Assembly: GCA_020832085.1 (NCBI GenBank) | Contig: JAFIFJ010000140.1 | Span: forward strand, 1-49,203 | Direction: 5' to 3' | Length of the DNA stretch: 49,203 nucleotides | DNA from: Gammaproteobacteria bacterium | GTDB lineage: Bacteria > Pseudomonadota > Gammaproteobacteria > Pseudomonadales > Azotimanducaceae | Part shown: piece by piece, positions 41,524 to 49,203 of the stretch | Layout: the number at the start of each line of letters is the position of its first letter | How positions within the stretch are numbered: the first letter of the stretch is position 1 | Program-made: the position numbers and the translations under genes | Notes under the pieces: model-generated | Seen by the model: only the letters and a program-made list of their open reading frames with translations | Databases searched by the model: none | What the model was told of the DNA's origin: nothing

Positions 41524-43601
41524 CCGGCTGTCGCCTCGCTATCGATGCCGCTGTGCCTGAGCAGCGCCGTCACCTGCGGGTCCCGCCCCCGGAAGCGTCG
41601 GAACAGCTCGGCCGGAGACTCACTGCCGCCACGCTCGAGGATGGCGTGCAGGAAGTCCGCGCCCGCGCTGGCGGCAAAGATGCCCTCTTCCTCGAATCGG
41701 GAAAAGGCATCTGCTGACAGCACCTCGGCCCACATGTAGCTGTAGTAGCCGGCCGCGTAGCCGCCAGAGAAAATGTGTCCAAAGCCCGTCTCGAAGCGGT
41801 TCTCGGCCGGCGGCCGCACCACCGCCACCTCCTCGCGCACCTCGTCGAGGATCCTCCTGATCTGACCGGATTCGGCGCTGCGGTACTCGCCGTGCAGGCG
41901 GAAATCGAAGAGGCCGAATTCCAGCTGGCGGACCATGCCCATGGCGGACTGGAAGTTCTTCGCCGCCAGCAGCTTCTCCAGCATGGCCGAGGGCAGCGGT
42001 TCACCGGTCTCGTGATGCCCTGAGATCAGCGCCAGGGATTCCGGGTGCCAACACCAGTTCTCCAGGAACTGGCTGGGCAACTCCACCGCGTCCCAGGGGA
42101 CGCCGTTGATGCCGGCGACGCTGGCCACCTCCACCTGGGTCAGCATGTGGTGGATGCCGTGACCGAACTCATGGAAGAGGGTGGTGACCTCTTCGTGGGT
42201 CAACAGGGCAGGGCGGTCGTCGGAGGGGCCTCCGAAGTTGCAGGTGAGATAGGCTACCGGGACCTGGCTGCCCGACTCCGTCCGCCGCCGACCCACGTAG
42301 CTGTCCATCCAGGCGCCGCCCTGCTTGTGCCGTCGGGCGAAGAGGTCCAGGTAGAAGCGGCCGATGACGGCCTCACTGCCCTCGGCGTTCCCGGCTTGGA
42401 TTTCCCCGGCGCTCGCACCACAGATTTCAAAAGTCCGCACACTGGGTTCCCAGGTGGCCCAGCCTTGAACCTCCACCACGCGGATACCGAACAGCCGCTG
42501 GACGATGGCGAACAGTCCCTCCACCACACGATCGACGGGGAAATAGGGGCGCAGCGCTTCCTGGGAGATGTCGTAGCGGGCCTGGCGCAGACGCTCGGAG
42601 GCATAGCCCACGTCCCAGGCCCGAAGTTCGTCCAGGCCCAGCTCGTCACGGGCGAAGGCCGTAAGCTCCGCGAACTCCCGCTCGGCCTGGGGCTTGGCCC
42701 GGCGGGCCAGATCACGCAGAAAACCGAGCACCTCCTCCACGCTGCCGGCCATGCGGCCGGTGAGCTGGCGCTCTGCCCAGGAACCGAAGCCCAGCAGCGC
42801 CGCCTGTTCCTGTCGCAGCTCGAGGATTTCCTCCATCAGCGGCGCGTTGTCGAAGCGGCCCGCATGGGGGCCCTGATCCGAGGCCCGGGTGGTCCAGGCG
42901 GTGTAGATCTCTCGCCGCAGCTCCCGATCATCAGCGTGCATCATCACGGCCTGATAGGTGGGGCCATCGAGGGTGATGACGGGGCCATTGTTTTTGCGTT
43001 CGACCCCCGCCTTGCGGGCGCGCTCACGGTCGCTCTCCGGCAGGCCGGCGAGGCGGTCTTCGGTCACCGGCAGTTCAAAGGCGTCGGTGGCATCGAGCAG
43101 ATGCTGGGAGAAGCGATTCGAGAGCTCCGACAGGCGGGCATTGATGGCCCGGAAGCGCTCCCGCTGTGGCTCGGGCAGATCGATGCCCGAGAGCCTGAAG
43201 TCGCGCAGGGCATGTTCGACGGCCGAGCGCCGCTCCGGCTCGAAACCCTCGAACGCGGGGCTTTCCGCCAGCCGCCGATAGGCTTCGAACAGGCCCTGGT
43301 GCTGGCCGTAGGCAGAATAGTAGGCCGACAGTTTCGGCAGGGCGGCCTCGTACACCTCCCGCAGGTCAGCGCTGTCGCGCACCGCATGCAGATGGGACAC
43401 CGGACTCCAGACCCGGGACAGCCGATCCCCTGCCGCCTCCAGCGGCTCCACCACCGTTTCCCAATCGGGTTCTGCCGCCGCCACAGCGTCGAGCAGCCGG
43501 GTGTTGTCCTCCAGCACCGCGTCGAGGGCAGGCATGAGGTGGGCGGGTTCTATGCGATCGAAGGCCGGCAGGGATACCGTTTCGAGAAGGGGATTGGACA
43601 T
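41520..43601 (-). CDS. prlC: Oligopeptidase A (M3 family)
   Basis: A 693-residue zinc metallopeptidase of the thimet/oligopeptidase family. The zinc site is HEFGHGIHHML, with H477, E478 and H481 as HExxH; the third ligand glutamate follows about 25 residues on. The GRFYLDLFARRHKQGGAW segment is diagnostic, and the C-terminal GFGHIFSGGYAAGYYSYMWAE motif closes the active site. It degrades cytoplasmic peptides, including signal-peptide fragments. ATG 43601 follows CGGAG; a GTG at 43607 is possible. It starts 2 bases after the aroE stop. Confidence 0.94.
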   Translation of the reverse strand: MSNPLLETVSLPAFDRIEPAHLMPALDAVLEDNTRLLDAVAAAEPDWETVVEPLEAAGDRLSRVWSPVSHLHAVRDSADLREVYEAALPKLSAYYSAYGQHQGLFEAYRRLAESPAFEGFEPERRSAVEHALRDFRLSGIDLPEPQRERFRAINARLSELSNRFSQHLLDATDAFELPVTEDRLAGLPESDRERARKAGVERKNNGPVITLDGPTYQAVMMHADDRELRREIYTAWTTRASDQGPHAGRFDNAPLMEEILELRQEQAALLGFGSWAERQLTGRMAGSVEEVLGFLRDLARRAKPQAEREFAELTAFARDELGLDELRAWDVGYASERLRQARYDISQEALRPYFPVDRVVEGLFAIVQRLFGIRVVEVQGWATWEPSVRTFEICGASAGEIQAGNAEGSEAVIGRFYLDLFARRHKQGGAWMDSYVGRRRTESGSQVPVAYLTCNFGGPSDDRPALLTHEEVTTLFHEFGHGIHHMLTQVEVASVAGINGVPWDAVELPSQFLENWCWHPESLALISGHHETGEPLPSAMLEKLLAAKNFQSAMGMVRQLEFGLFDFRLHGEYRSAESGQIRRILDEVREEVAVVRPPAENRFETGFGHIFSGGYAAGYYSYMWAEVLSADAFSRFEEEGIFAASAGADFLHAILERGGSESPAELFRRFRGRDPQVTALLRHSGIDSEATAG

Positions 43602-43603
43602 GT

Positions 43604-44437
43604 TCACTCCGCAGTGGATGACGGACGCAAGCGCGCGAAAACAGGGGCCGTGTCAGGCAGCACGCCGCGCCAGAGCCGGAACGCCTCCGCGGCCTGCTCC
43701 ACCAGCATGCCGAGACCATCGACCGTACGCCGAGCGCCGAGTTCCGCACACCGCAGCAGGAATGCCGTCGGCTGCGCAGCGTACACCATGTCATAGGCCA
43801 GGGTCTGGCTGCCCACCAGTCCCGGCGCCAATTCCGGCACGCTGCCGTCCAGGCTCGCGGCCGTGGCATTGATGAGGATATCCGCGGGGGGCAACCCGGC
43901 CATGGACTCCGCCGCAACGGGGCCGAGATCCGCAAAGCGATCCGCCAGTTCCACCGCCCGGGCCGGCGAACGATTGCCAATCACCAGCCGGCCCACGCCC
44001 CTGGCCAGCAGCGGTTCGATGACCCCCGCCGCGGCACCGCCGGCACCGAGCATCACCACCGTCGCTCCTTCGAGGCGACAGGCCAGGCGGCCTTCGAGAT
44101 CGCGGACGAGACCGATACCGTCGGTATTGAAGGCAGCAATGCGCCCGTCGGCCTCGACCCGCAGGGTGTTGGCCGCAGCCGCCCGCTCGGCAGCGGGATC
44201 CCGGCAGTCCGCCAGCGCGCTGGCCTCTGCCTTGAAGGGCACGGTGACATTGGCACCACGACCGCCATCGGCAAAGAAGGCCCGCACAGCCGCCTCGAAC
44301 CCCTCCAGGGGAGCCTCGATGGCCGTATAGACCATCGCCTCCCCGGTCTGCGCGGCAAACCAGCCATGGATGCGCGGCGACAGACTGTGGCCCACGGGAT
44401 GCCCAAACACCGCATAGCGGTCCGGCTGCGTCGTCAC
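43604..44437 (-). CDS. aroE: Shikimate dehydrogenase
   Basis: A 277-residue NADP-dependent shikimate dehydrogenase, step four of the shikimate pathway to aromatic amino acids. The substrate site begins YAVFGHPVGHSLSPRIHGWF. The catalytic lysine is in NVTVPFKAEA and the aspartate in AFNTDGIGLVRD. The nucleotide loop is VMLGAGGAAAGV followed by NRSPARA. The start is GTG at 44437, overlapping the tsaC stop as GTGA. The C-terminal QAAEAFRLW closes the fold. Confidence 0.95.
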   Translation of the reverse strand: MTTQPDRYAVFGHPVGHSLSPRIHGWFAAQTGEAMVYTAIEAPLEGFEAAVRAFFADGGRGANVTVPFKAEASALADCRDPAAERAAAANTLRVEADGRIAAFNTDGIGLVRDLEGRLACRLEGATVVMLGAGGAAAGVIEPLLARGVGRLVIGNRSPARAVELADRFADLGPVAAESMAGLPPADILINATAASLDGSVPELAPGLVGSQTLAYDMVYAAQPTAFLLRCAELGARRTVDGLGMLVEQAAEAFRLWRGVLPDTAPVFARLRPSSTAE

Positions 44438-45003
44438 GACCCGGCCCTTTGTACCGAGCCATCCTCGAGCCGCCGGATTTCCGACGGCCCGGCGGCGCCG
44501 CCGAGTTCGCCGGGCAGCAGGTAGTCGATGCTGTTACCGAAATACTGTCGTACGCGCAGGGCGGTGAGCGCCGGTGGCCGTCCCGCCGGATTGGCTGAGG
44601 TCGACACCAGGGGCAGGCCGCAGCGTTCGATCAGGGCCCGGGCCTGTTGGTGGCGGGTGATGCGGATCGCCAGCGTGCTGTGGCTGCCGCGCAGCAGAGC
44701 AGGCACCTCGGCCCGACAAGGCACCAGCCAGGTGACCGGGCGATCGGCGGGTTCCGAAATACTTTCCCGCTCTTCGGCGGACAGCGGTTCGAGCAGGGGC
44801 ATGACCTGCTCGAGGCCCGCGCAGATCAGGATCATGCCTTTGTCCACCGGCCGCGACTTCAGCGTCAGGATGCGGCGGACGGCGGCAGCATCGAAGGGAT
44901 TGCAGGCCAAACCCCATACCCCCTCGGTGGCATGGGCGATGACGCTGCCGTCCCGCAGGTGTGCGGCTGCCAGACGCAGATGCTGGGTGGAAATGGGCTG
45001 CAT
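44434..45003 (-). CDS. tsaC: Threonylcarbamoyl-AMP synthase TsaC (YrdC family)
   Basis: A 189-residue YrdC-domain protein. It has the IAHATEGVWGLACNPFD motif that binds the nucleotide, the KSRPVDKGMILI basic loop, VTWLVPC and STSANPAGRPP. TsaC makes threonylcarbamoyl-AMP for the t6A modification of tRNAs that read ANN codons. The size suits the short TsaC form and not the long Sua5 form. The ATG at 45003 starts at the family N-terminus; a longer frame upstream is not supported. It lies 74 bases downstream of dprA. Confidence 0.93.
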   Translation of the reverse strand: MQPISTQHLRLAAAHLRDGSVIAHATEGVWGLACNPFDAAAVRRILTLKSRPVDKGMILICAGLEQVMPLLEPLSAEERESISEPADRPVTWLVPCRAEVPALLRGSHSTLAIRITRHQQARALIERCGLPLVSTSANPAGRPPALTALRVRQYFGNSIDYLLPGELGGAAGPSEIRRLEDGSVQRAGS

Positions 45004-45077
45004 GATTACGCGACGCCTCGTAACGATCGAGGCCGGCGAGCATAGCATCGCCATGGCGACAGCGGCGTCGGGAAGCG

Positions 45078-46136
45078 CTACAAGATCCGCACCCAGCGCT
45101 GCTGCTCCCGTGCCACGCGCCCATCCAGCTCCAGTTCGAAAAGCCGCGCGTTGAGCGTTGCTGCATCGAGTCCGGAGCGCAGCAGCAGTTCGTCGAACAC
45201 GGATCCCTCGGCATCGAACAGCGCCAGCAAGGGCTCCTCGTTCTGCGCCTGCGCGCCATCCGGCGTCTCCGCGGGCAAAGCGGATGGCGGTTTCAGACTC
45301 GCACACAGTTCCGGCGGCAGTTCTTCCAGCACATCGTCGATGCGGGTGAGCAGGCGCGCGCCTTCACGGATCAGACGATGACAGCCTCGCCCGCCGGGAT
45401 CCCGGGCGGTGGTCGGCATGGCGAAGACTTCCCGGCCCTGTGCCGCCGCCAGCCGGGCGGTGATCAGCGATCCGGAATGCTCCGCCGCTTCAACCACCAC
45501 CACACCCAGACTGAGCCCGCTGATCAGACGGTTGCGGCGCGGAAAGTGGTGAGGAGCCGGCGCCATGCCGGGCATGAACTCAGTCACCAGGGCGCCGCGT
45601 TGCCGCACCCTGGCCGCCAGATCCAGGTGGCGCACCGGGTAGATGCGATCCGGACCGCTGCCGAGCACCGCCACCGTAAAGCCCCCCGCCGCCAGAGCCG
45701 CCTCATGGGCGGCCCCATCGACGCCGAGAGCCAGTCCACTGGTCACCAGCAATCCTGCCCGCGTCAGTTCGCCGGCAACCCAGCCCGCATCAGCCAACCC
45801 GCGGCGGGAAGCCCGCCGGGCACCGACCACGGCGATCTGCGGTCGGGTGAGCAGACGCGCATCGCCCCGAACAAACAGCATGGGCGGCGGGTCCGGGATC
45901 ATGGCCAGGACCGCCGGATAGTCATCATCTGCGGGCGTCACCAGCGTCGTGTCGTTGTGCGCACACCAGTCCAACAGACGCTGGACGCGCCGGCAGGTCA
46001 CGGCTTCCCGTGCCTGGGCCACAACCGCCGCAGCGGCAGTCGCATCGAGTTCCCCGCGCAACAGGGCGCCGCAGCGCACCGGCCCGATGCCCGGGGACAG
46101 CGCCAGCGCCATCCAGTCTGCAGACGTGAGTTGCAT
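45078..46136 (-). CDS. dprA: DNA-processing protein DprA/Smf
   Basis: A 352-residue DprA with an N-terminal SAM-like region, the Rossmann-type DNA-binding core and a C-terminal winged-helix domain (about 300-352). Core motifs are AVVGARRASRRGLADAGWVA, SGLALGVDGAAHEAAL, AVLGSGPDRIYPVRH, FPRRNRLISGLS and AEHSGSLITARLA. DprA loads RecA on incoming single-stranded DNA in natural transformation. ATG 46136 is used; a longer frame to 46166 is possible. The dprA-tsaC-aroE order is common in gammaproteobacteria. Confidence 0.94.
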   Translation of the reverse strand: MQLTSADWMALALSPGIGPVRCGALLRGELDATAAAAVVAQAREAVTCRRVQRLLDWCAHNDTTLVTPADDDYPAVLAMIPDPPPMLFVRGDARLLTRPQIAVVGARRASRRGLADAGWVAGELTRAGLLVTSGLALGVDGAAHEAALAAGGFTVAVLGSGPDRIYPVRHLDLAARVRQRGALVTEFMPGMAPAPHHFPRRNRLISGLSLGVVVVEAAEHSGSLITARLAAAQGREVFAMPTTARDPGGRGCHRLIREGARLLTRIDDVLEELPPELCASLKPPSALPAETPDGAQAQNEEPLLALFDAEGSVFDELLLRSGLDAATLNARLFELELDGRVAREQQRWVRIL

Positions 46137-46398
46137 GATTCCGCCCCGCCAGGACCCACGGATCAAGACTATGCCGGCGCCCGCGCCAACAACCTGTGCG
46201 CCATGAACCTGTGCTGGCGTGAGATATCGCCCCGCCTAACGTGAGCTTAGAGCCCCCACGTCCGCCCGCCCCGCGATCAGGCCTGTGGGAAGTTTCCCGC
46301 AGCAATTCGCCGGGAGCGCATCGCGTCGCACGCAGTGCGTCCAAGGGATGCGCACCAGTGATGGAGCGCAACAGCGCAGCGCAGGGGAACGATTGCGC

Positions 46399-46424
46399 GA
46401 TGCATACCGGTGATGCATACCGGT
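46399..46424. repeat. Tandem 13-base direct repeat in the dprA-phnD gap
   Basis: GATGCATACCGGT occurs twice head to tail, at 46399-46411 and 46412-46424. It lies in the 373-base gap between dprA and the binding-protein gene, about 90 bases before that gene. The rest of the gap has short GC-rich inverted pairs, such as GGGAA/TTCCC at 46287-46298, and nothing that I can name. It could be a binding site or a recent slippage duplication. Confidence 0.5.
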
Positions 46425-46509
46425 GACACTCAGCCCAGCGGGATGCCTCAGGAAAGACATTCACGGGTTTGTCACCTGTGGCGCTGTCGGCTGCGATAGC
46501 ATGGCGGTC

Positions 46510-47439
46510 ATGATCGGATTGCTACGAATCATCTCCCTCGTCACGCTGGGAACCTGGCTGGCCGGCTGCTGCCCGGGGACTGAGACCGACGAGCGCGGCT
46601 GGCCCCGGGAACTGGTCCTCGGGCTGGTTCCCGCGCTGGAGGCCGAGGCCCTGGTCGAAAACCTGGATCCCCTGACGCGACACCTGGAAGCGGAGCTGGG
46701 CATTCCCGTCCGCAGCTTCGTACCGGCGGACTACACCGGTCTGGTGGAGGCGCTGGGCTCCGGCCGCGCCGACATCGGCATGCTGCCGCCCTTCGCCGCC
46801 ATGCTCGGCATGCGCCGCTACGACCTCGAACCGGTGCTGATCTCCGTCCGCCTCGGCGAGACCGGTTACCAGACCCAATGGCTCACCAACGATCCACGGG
46901 TCTGCGACGAACCGCCTACCCCGGATGACCTCGGCATGCTCGAATGCCACGGCGACATCGCCCAGGTGCGCGGTCAGACCATCGCGTTCACCGATCCCAA
47001 CTCCACGTCCGGCTACCTGTTCCCGGCCCTGCAGCTCCTCGATTCGGGCATCGACCCCGAATCGGACATCCGCAGCCTCTACGTAGGGGGGCACGACGCG
47101 GCGGTCCTCGCAGTGCGCGCCGGCGACGTCCGTTTCGGCGTCTCCTACGACGACGCCCGCAGCATGGTCCGCCCCCAGTATCCCGACGTGGCCCAGCGGG
47201 TGATCCGCTTCAACCGCGCACCCATGATTCCCAACGACGGCGTCACGCTGCGGCCCGGGCTGCCCGAGGATCTGCGAGCGGCCATCATCGATGCCTTCCT
47301 GTCCCTCGAAGCCTCCCAGCAGCATCTGCCGCGGGAGGAAAGGGTGCTCTGGGTGCTCTACGAAATCGACGGTTTCCAGCCCATGACGGCCGACGTCTAT
47401 GATCCCGTTGCCGCCAGCTACGATCGCCTGCGGCGCTGA
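46510..47439 (+). CDS. phnD: Phosphate/phosphite/phosphonate-binding lipoprotein of an ABC importer
   Basis: A 309-residue PhnD-type solute-binding protein. The N-terminus is a lipoprotein signal with lipobox LAGC, so the protein is anchored to the membrane. Family motifs are LVLGLVPALEAEALVENLDPL, VPADYTGLVEALGSGRADIG and the anion-binding FTDPNSTSGYLFPALQL. Next comes VGGHDAAVLAVRAGDVRFGVSYDDA. Which oxyanion it binds (phosphonate, phosphite or phosphate) cannot be told. ATG 46510 or 46501 may be used. First gene of the importer operon. Confidence 0.88.
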   Translation: MIGLLRIISLVTLGTWLAGCCPGTETDERGWPRELVLGLVPALEAEALVENLDPLTRHLEAELGIPVRSFVPADYTGLVEALGSGRADIGMLPPFAAMLGMRRYDLEPVLISVRLGETGYQTQWLTNDPRVCDEPPTPDDLGMLECHGDIAQVRGQTIAFTDPNSTSGYLFPALQLLDSGIDPESDIRSLYVGGHDAAVLAVRAGDVRFGVSYDDARSMVRPQYPDVAQRVIRFNRAPMIPNDGVTLRPGLPEDLRAAIIDAFLSLEASQQHLPREERVLWVLYEIDGFQPMTADVYDPVAASYDRLRR

Positions 47440-47505
47440 CATGACGCGGGCCAGACCATCGGCAGCCAGGACCGCCACGGGCGGAGGCGTTGCAACGGGA
47501 GTCCC

Positions 47506-48297
47506 ATGAACGATAAAGCCGCTATCCACTTCGAGGGCGCCCGGGTGGTCTATCCCAACGGCGCCGTGGGCCTCGCCGGCATCGATCTGACCATCAAGCC
47601 CGGCGAGTTCGTGGTGGTCGTGGGCTCTTCCGGCGCCGGGAAGTCGACCCTGCTGCGTTCCGTGAACGGGTTGACGCCGCTGACCTCCGGTCGCATCACC
47701 GTGGGCGGCCAGCCGGTCCCCAAGCAGGAAGGCCGGGAACTGCGCCGCCTGCGGGCCGGGGTGGGCATGATCTTCCAGGACTTCCGCATCACCCGCCGGC
47801 TCTCCGTGATGACCAACGTCTTAGTCGGGCGCGTGGCCCATGTGCCCGGCTGGCGCGCCATGCTCAATCTGTGGCCAGCCGCGGACCGGGAGATCGCCTT
47901 CAAAGCCCTGGAGCGGGTGAGCATCGCCGACAAGGCCTGGGTGCGCGCCGGCGACCTCTCCGGCGGCCAGCAGCAACGGGTGGGAATTGCCCGCGCCCTG
48001 GCCCAGGAACCGGCCATCATTCTCGCCGATGAGCCCGTGGCCTCCCTGGATCCGGTCACCACCCATCAGATCATGCGCGATCTGGTGCGCATCAATCAGG
48101 ACCTGGGCATTACCACGCTGGTGAATCTCCACTTTCTGGATCTGGCGCGACGCTACGGTCAGCGCATCATCGGCCTGAAGGCCGGGGAACTGGTCTACGA
48201 CGGTACGGCCGACAGCGTCACCGGGGAAGATTTCAAGAACATCTACGGCCGGGACCCCGATGCGGGCGACGTCCTCGACGCGAGCGTAGCGTCGTGA
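47506..48297 (+). CDS. phnC: PhnC-family ABC transporter ATPase
   Basis: A 263-residue ABC ATPase with Walker A GSSGAGKST, signature LSGGQQQRVGIARAL and Walker B IILADEPVASLDP. The region FQDFRITRRLSVMTNVLVGR and the end KNIYGRDPDAGD are typical of PhnC. CGGGAG precedes the ATG by about 6 bases. Its stop overlaps the GTG start of the permease gene. It powers the importer with the neighbouring binding protein and permeases. Confidence 0.93.
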   Translation: MNDKAAIHFEGARVVYPNGAVGLAGIDLTIKPGEFVVVVGSSGAGKSTLLRSVNGLTPLTSGRITVGGQPVPKQEGRELRRLRAGVGMIFQDFRITRRLSVMTNVLVGRVAHVPGWRAMLNLWPAADREIAFKALERVSIADKAWVRAGDLSGGQQQRVGIARALAQEPAIILADEPVASLDPVTTHQIMRDLVRINQDLGITTLVNLHFLDLARRYGQRIIGLKAGELVYDGTADSVTGEDFKNIYGRDPDAGDVLDASVAS

Positions 48298-49097
48298 GCG
48301 AAGTCAGCGACGCGCCGCCGACCCGGCCGCTGCGCCCGGCCCGCAACTGGGCGTTGATCATCGGTGCCGTGGGGGCGGTGACCCTGATGACCTGGTGGTC
48401 TGCCCGGGGCATCGGTTTCTCCGTTGTCGAACTGGCCTGCAATCTGCCGGGCGGCCGCCGCCTGCTGGTGGAATCCTGGCCGCCGGACTGGAGCTTCTTT
48501 CCACGGTTGCTGGCACCGCTTCTGGAAACCCTGCAGATCGCCGTGATCGGCACCGTGATCGGCGGCATCCTGGCCATCCCCATCGCCGTGCTCGCCGCCC
48601 GCAACCTCACGCCGGGATTCCTGGTCTGGTTCGTGGACCGCAACTTCATGAACATCCTGCGCACCCTGCCGGATCTGTTCTGGGCGATGCTGTTCGCCGC
48701 AGCCGTCGGCTTCGGGCCCATTGCCGGGGCGCTGGCGCTCACAGTGTTCACCATCGCCGTGATCTCCAAGCTCTGGTCCGAGTCCCTGGAAGCCATCGAC
48801 ATGGCGGTCCCGGAAGCGGTGCGGGCGGCAGGCGGCAGCTGGCTGGCCATGCTGCAGTTCGGCGCTATTCCCCAGGCCCTGCCGCACTACGTGTCCTATG
48901 CCCTGTACGCCTTCGAACTCAATGTGCGGGCGTCCATGATCCTCGGCCTGGTGGGCGCAGGCGGCATCGGCATGGTGCTGGAAACCCAGCGCAGTACCTT
49001 CGAGTACCCGCGGGTGACGCTGATCGTGCTCTCGGTACTGGTGCTCGTGCTGATCATCGAGCAGATCTCTGAAAGCATCCGCAGGCGGCTGGTATGA
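48294..49097 (+). CDS. phnE: PhnE-family ABC transporter permease, first copy
   Basis: A 267-residue permease with about six helices. The cytoplasmic EAA-like loop is EAIDMAVPEAVRAAGGSW, which contacts the ATPase. The C-terminal LNVRASMILGLVGAGGIGMVLE motif is diagnostic for PhnE. The GTG start overlaps the PhnC stop as GTGA, and its stop overlaps the ATG of a second permease. Two consecutive permeases suggest a heterodimeric channel. Confidence 0.92.
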   Translation: MSEVSDAPPTRPLRPARNWALIIGAVGAVTLMTWWSARGIGFSVVELACNLPGGRRLLVESWPPDWSFFPRLLAPLLETLQIAVIGTVIGGILAIPIAVLAARNLTPGFLVWFVDRNFMNILRTLPDLFWAMLFAAAVGFGPIAGALALTVFTIAVISKLWSESLEAIDMAVPEAVRAAGGSWLAMLQFGAIPQALPHYVSYALYAFELNVRASMILGLVGAGGIGMVLETQRSTFEYPRVTLIVLSVLVLVLIIEQISESIRRRLV

Positions 49098-49203
49098 CGG
49101 TCCGAACGACGCTGCCCCCCGCTGCCGGCATGGGTTGGGCGACCCAGGTCACCCTGTTCATCGCCGTCCTGTTTCTGGTCTGTGCCTGGGCCATCGACCT
49201 GAC
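49094..49203 (+). CDS. Second ABC permease, N-terminal fragment
   Basis: The ATG at 49094 overlaps the stop of the first permease (ATGA). The 36 complete codons in the window give a short polar N-terminus and then a hydrophobic helix (VTLFIAVLFLVCAWAI), as at the start of PhnE-type permeases. The gene runs off the right edge. By position it is most likely the partner permease of the same importer. Confidence 0.7.
   Translation, partial: MTVRTTLPPAAGMGWATQVTLFIAVLFLVCAWAIDL

Noticed and set aside
42045..43796. A 583-residue open frame on the plus strand opposite prlC and aroE
   Set aside because: It crosses two well-supported genes in antisense and shows no family motif.

Overview
The window is a 49.2 kb piece of a high-GC chromosome from a gammaproteobacterium. 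I cannot place it more finely. The evidence is gene order: cytochrome c4–dsbA–engB–polA–DUF2782–thrB as in Pseudomonas and relatives, tsaC–aroE–prlC–yheV, and a full aa3 cytochrome oxidase operon followed by SURF1, heme A synthase, heme O synthase and SCO. Genes are closely packed, with many ATGA/GTGA overlaps. I see no rRNA, tRNA, CRISPR array, transposase or phage gene.

Layout. 1-101: start of an AAA ATPase that runs off the left edge. 323-5174 (minus): a compact operon for a porin-cytochrome electron conduit, with a ten-heme MtrA/DmsE-type cytochrome, an MtrB-type outer-membrane barrel, a ferric-reductase-like membrane flavocytochrome and a small cytochrome b5-domain protein; an FNR-like box lies upstream. 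5243-8786: membrane and outer-membrane proteins, then a chain of methyltransferase, CPBP intramembrane protease and a tRNA-queuosine mannosyltransferase-like enzyme. 8787-9222: non-coding, with a 129-base inverted-repeat element. 9223-19466: accessory enzymes (S9 peptidase, MAPEG protein, broken LRAT-like gene, class II aldolase, amidohydrolase, a two-GIDE-domain/LemA fusion, a shortened Acg-type nitroreductase, a serine hydrolase).

19479-24436 (minus): mannose-6-phosphate isomerase, a wax ester synthase/DGAT-family acyltransferase, an EEP-family phosphodiesterase, DsbA and cytochrome c4. 24609-29710: engB, a 384-base intergenic region with striking structure (palindrome, 14-bp hairpin with a G6 loop, and a 10-bp inverted repeat enclosing a G-quadruplex motif), polA, DUF2782 and thrB. 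29717-32022: the ergothioneine pair egtD-egtB. 32111-40863: the aa3 oxidase structural genes (subunits II, I, Cox11, III) and the assembly/heme A genes (SURF1, a CxxxC thioredoxin-like protein, CtaA, CtaB, SCO), with a strong extended -10 promoter upstream of subunit II. 41239-46136: yheV, prlC, aroE, tsaC, dprA. 46510-49203: a phosphonate/phosphite/phosphate ABC importer (binding lipoprotein, ATPase, permease, start of a second permease) leaving the right edge.

Functionally the window is rich in electron transfer: aerobic respiration to O2 through cytochrome c4 and the caa3-like aa3 oxidase, plus a possible anaerobic route from cytoplasmic NAD(P)H across both membranes by the flavocytochrome, b5 protein and MtrAB. 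The strongest candidate for an under-described system is that four-gene conduit. The second is the structured G-rich non-coding region between engB and polA. All names rest on recognising motifs and gene order by eye; no database search was possible.
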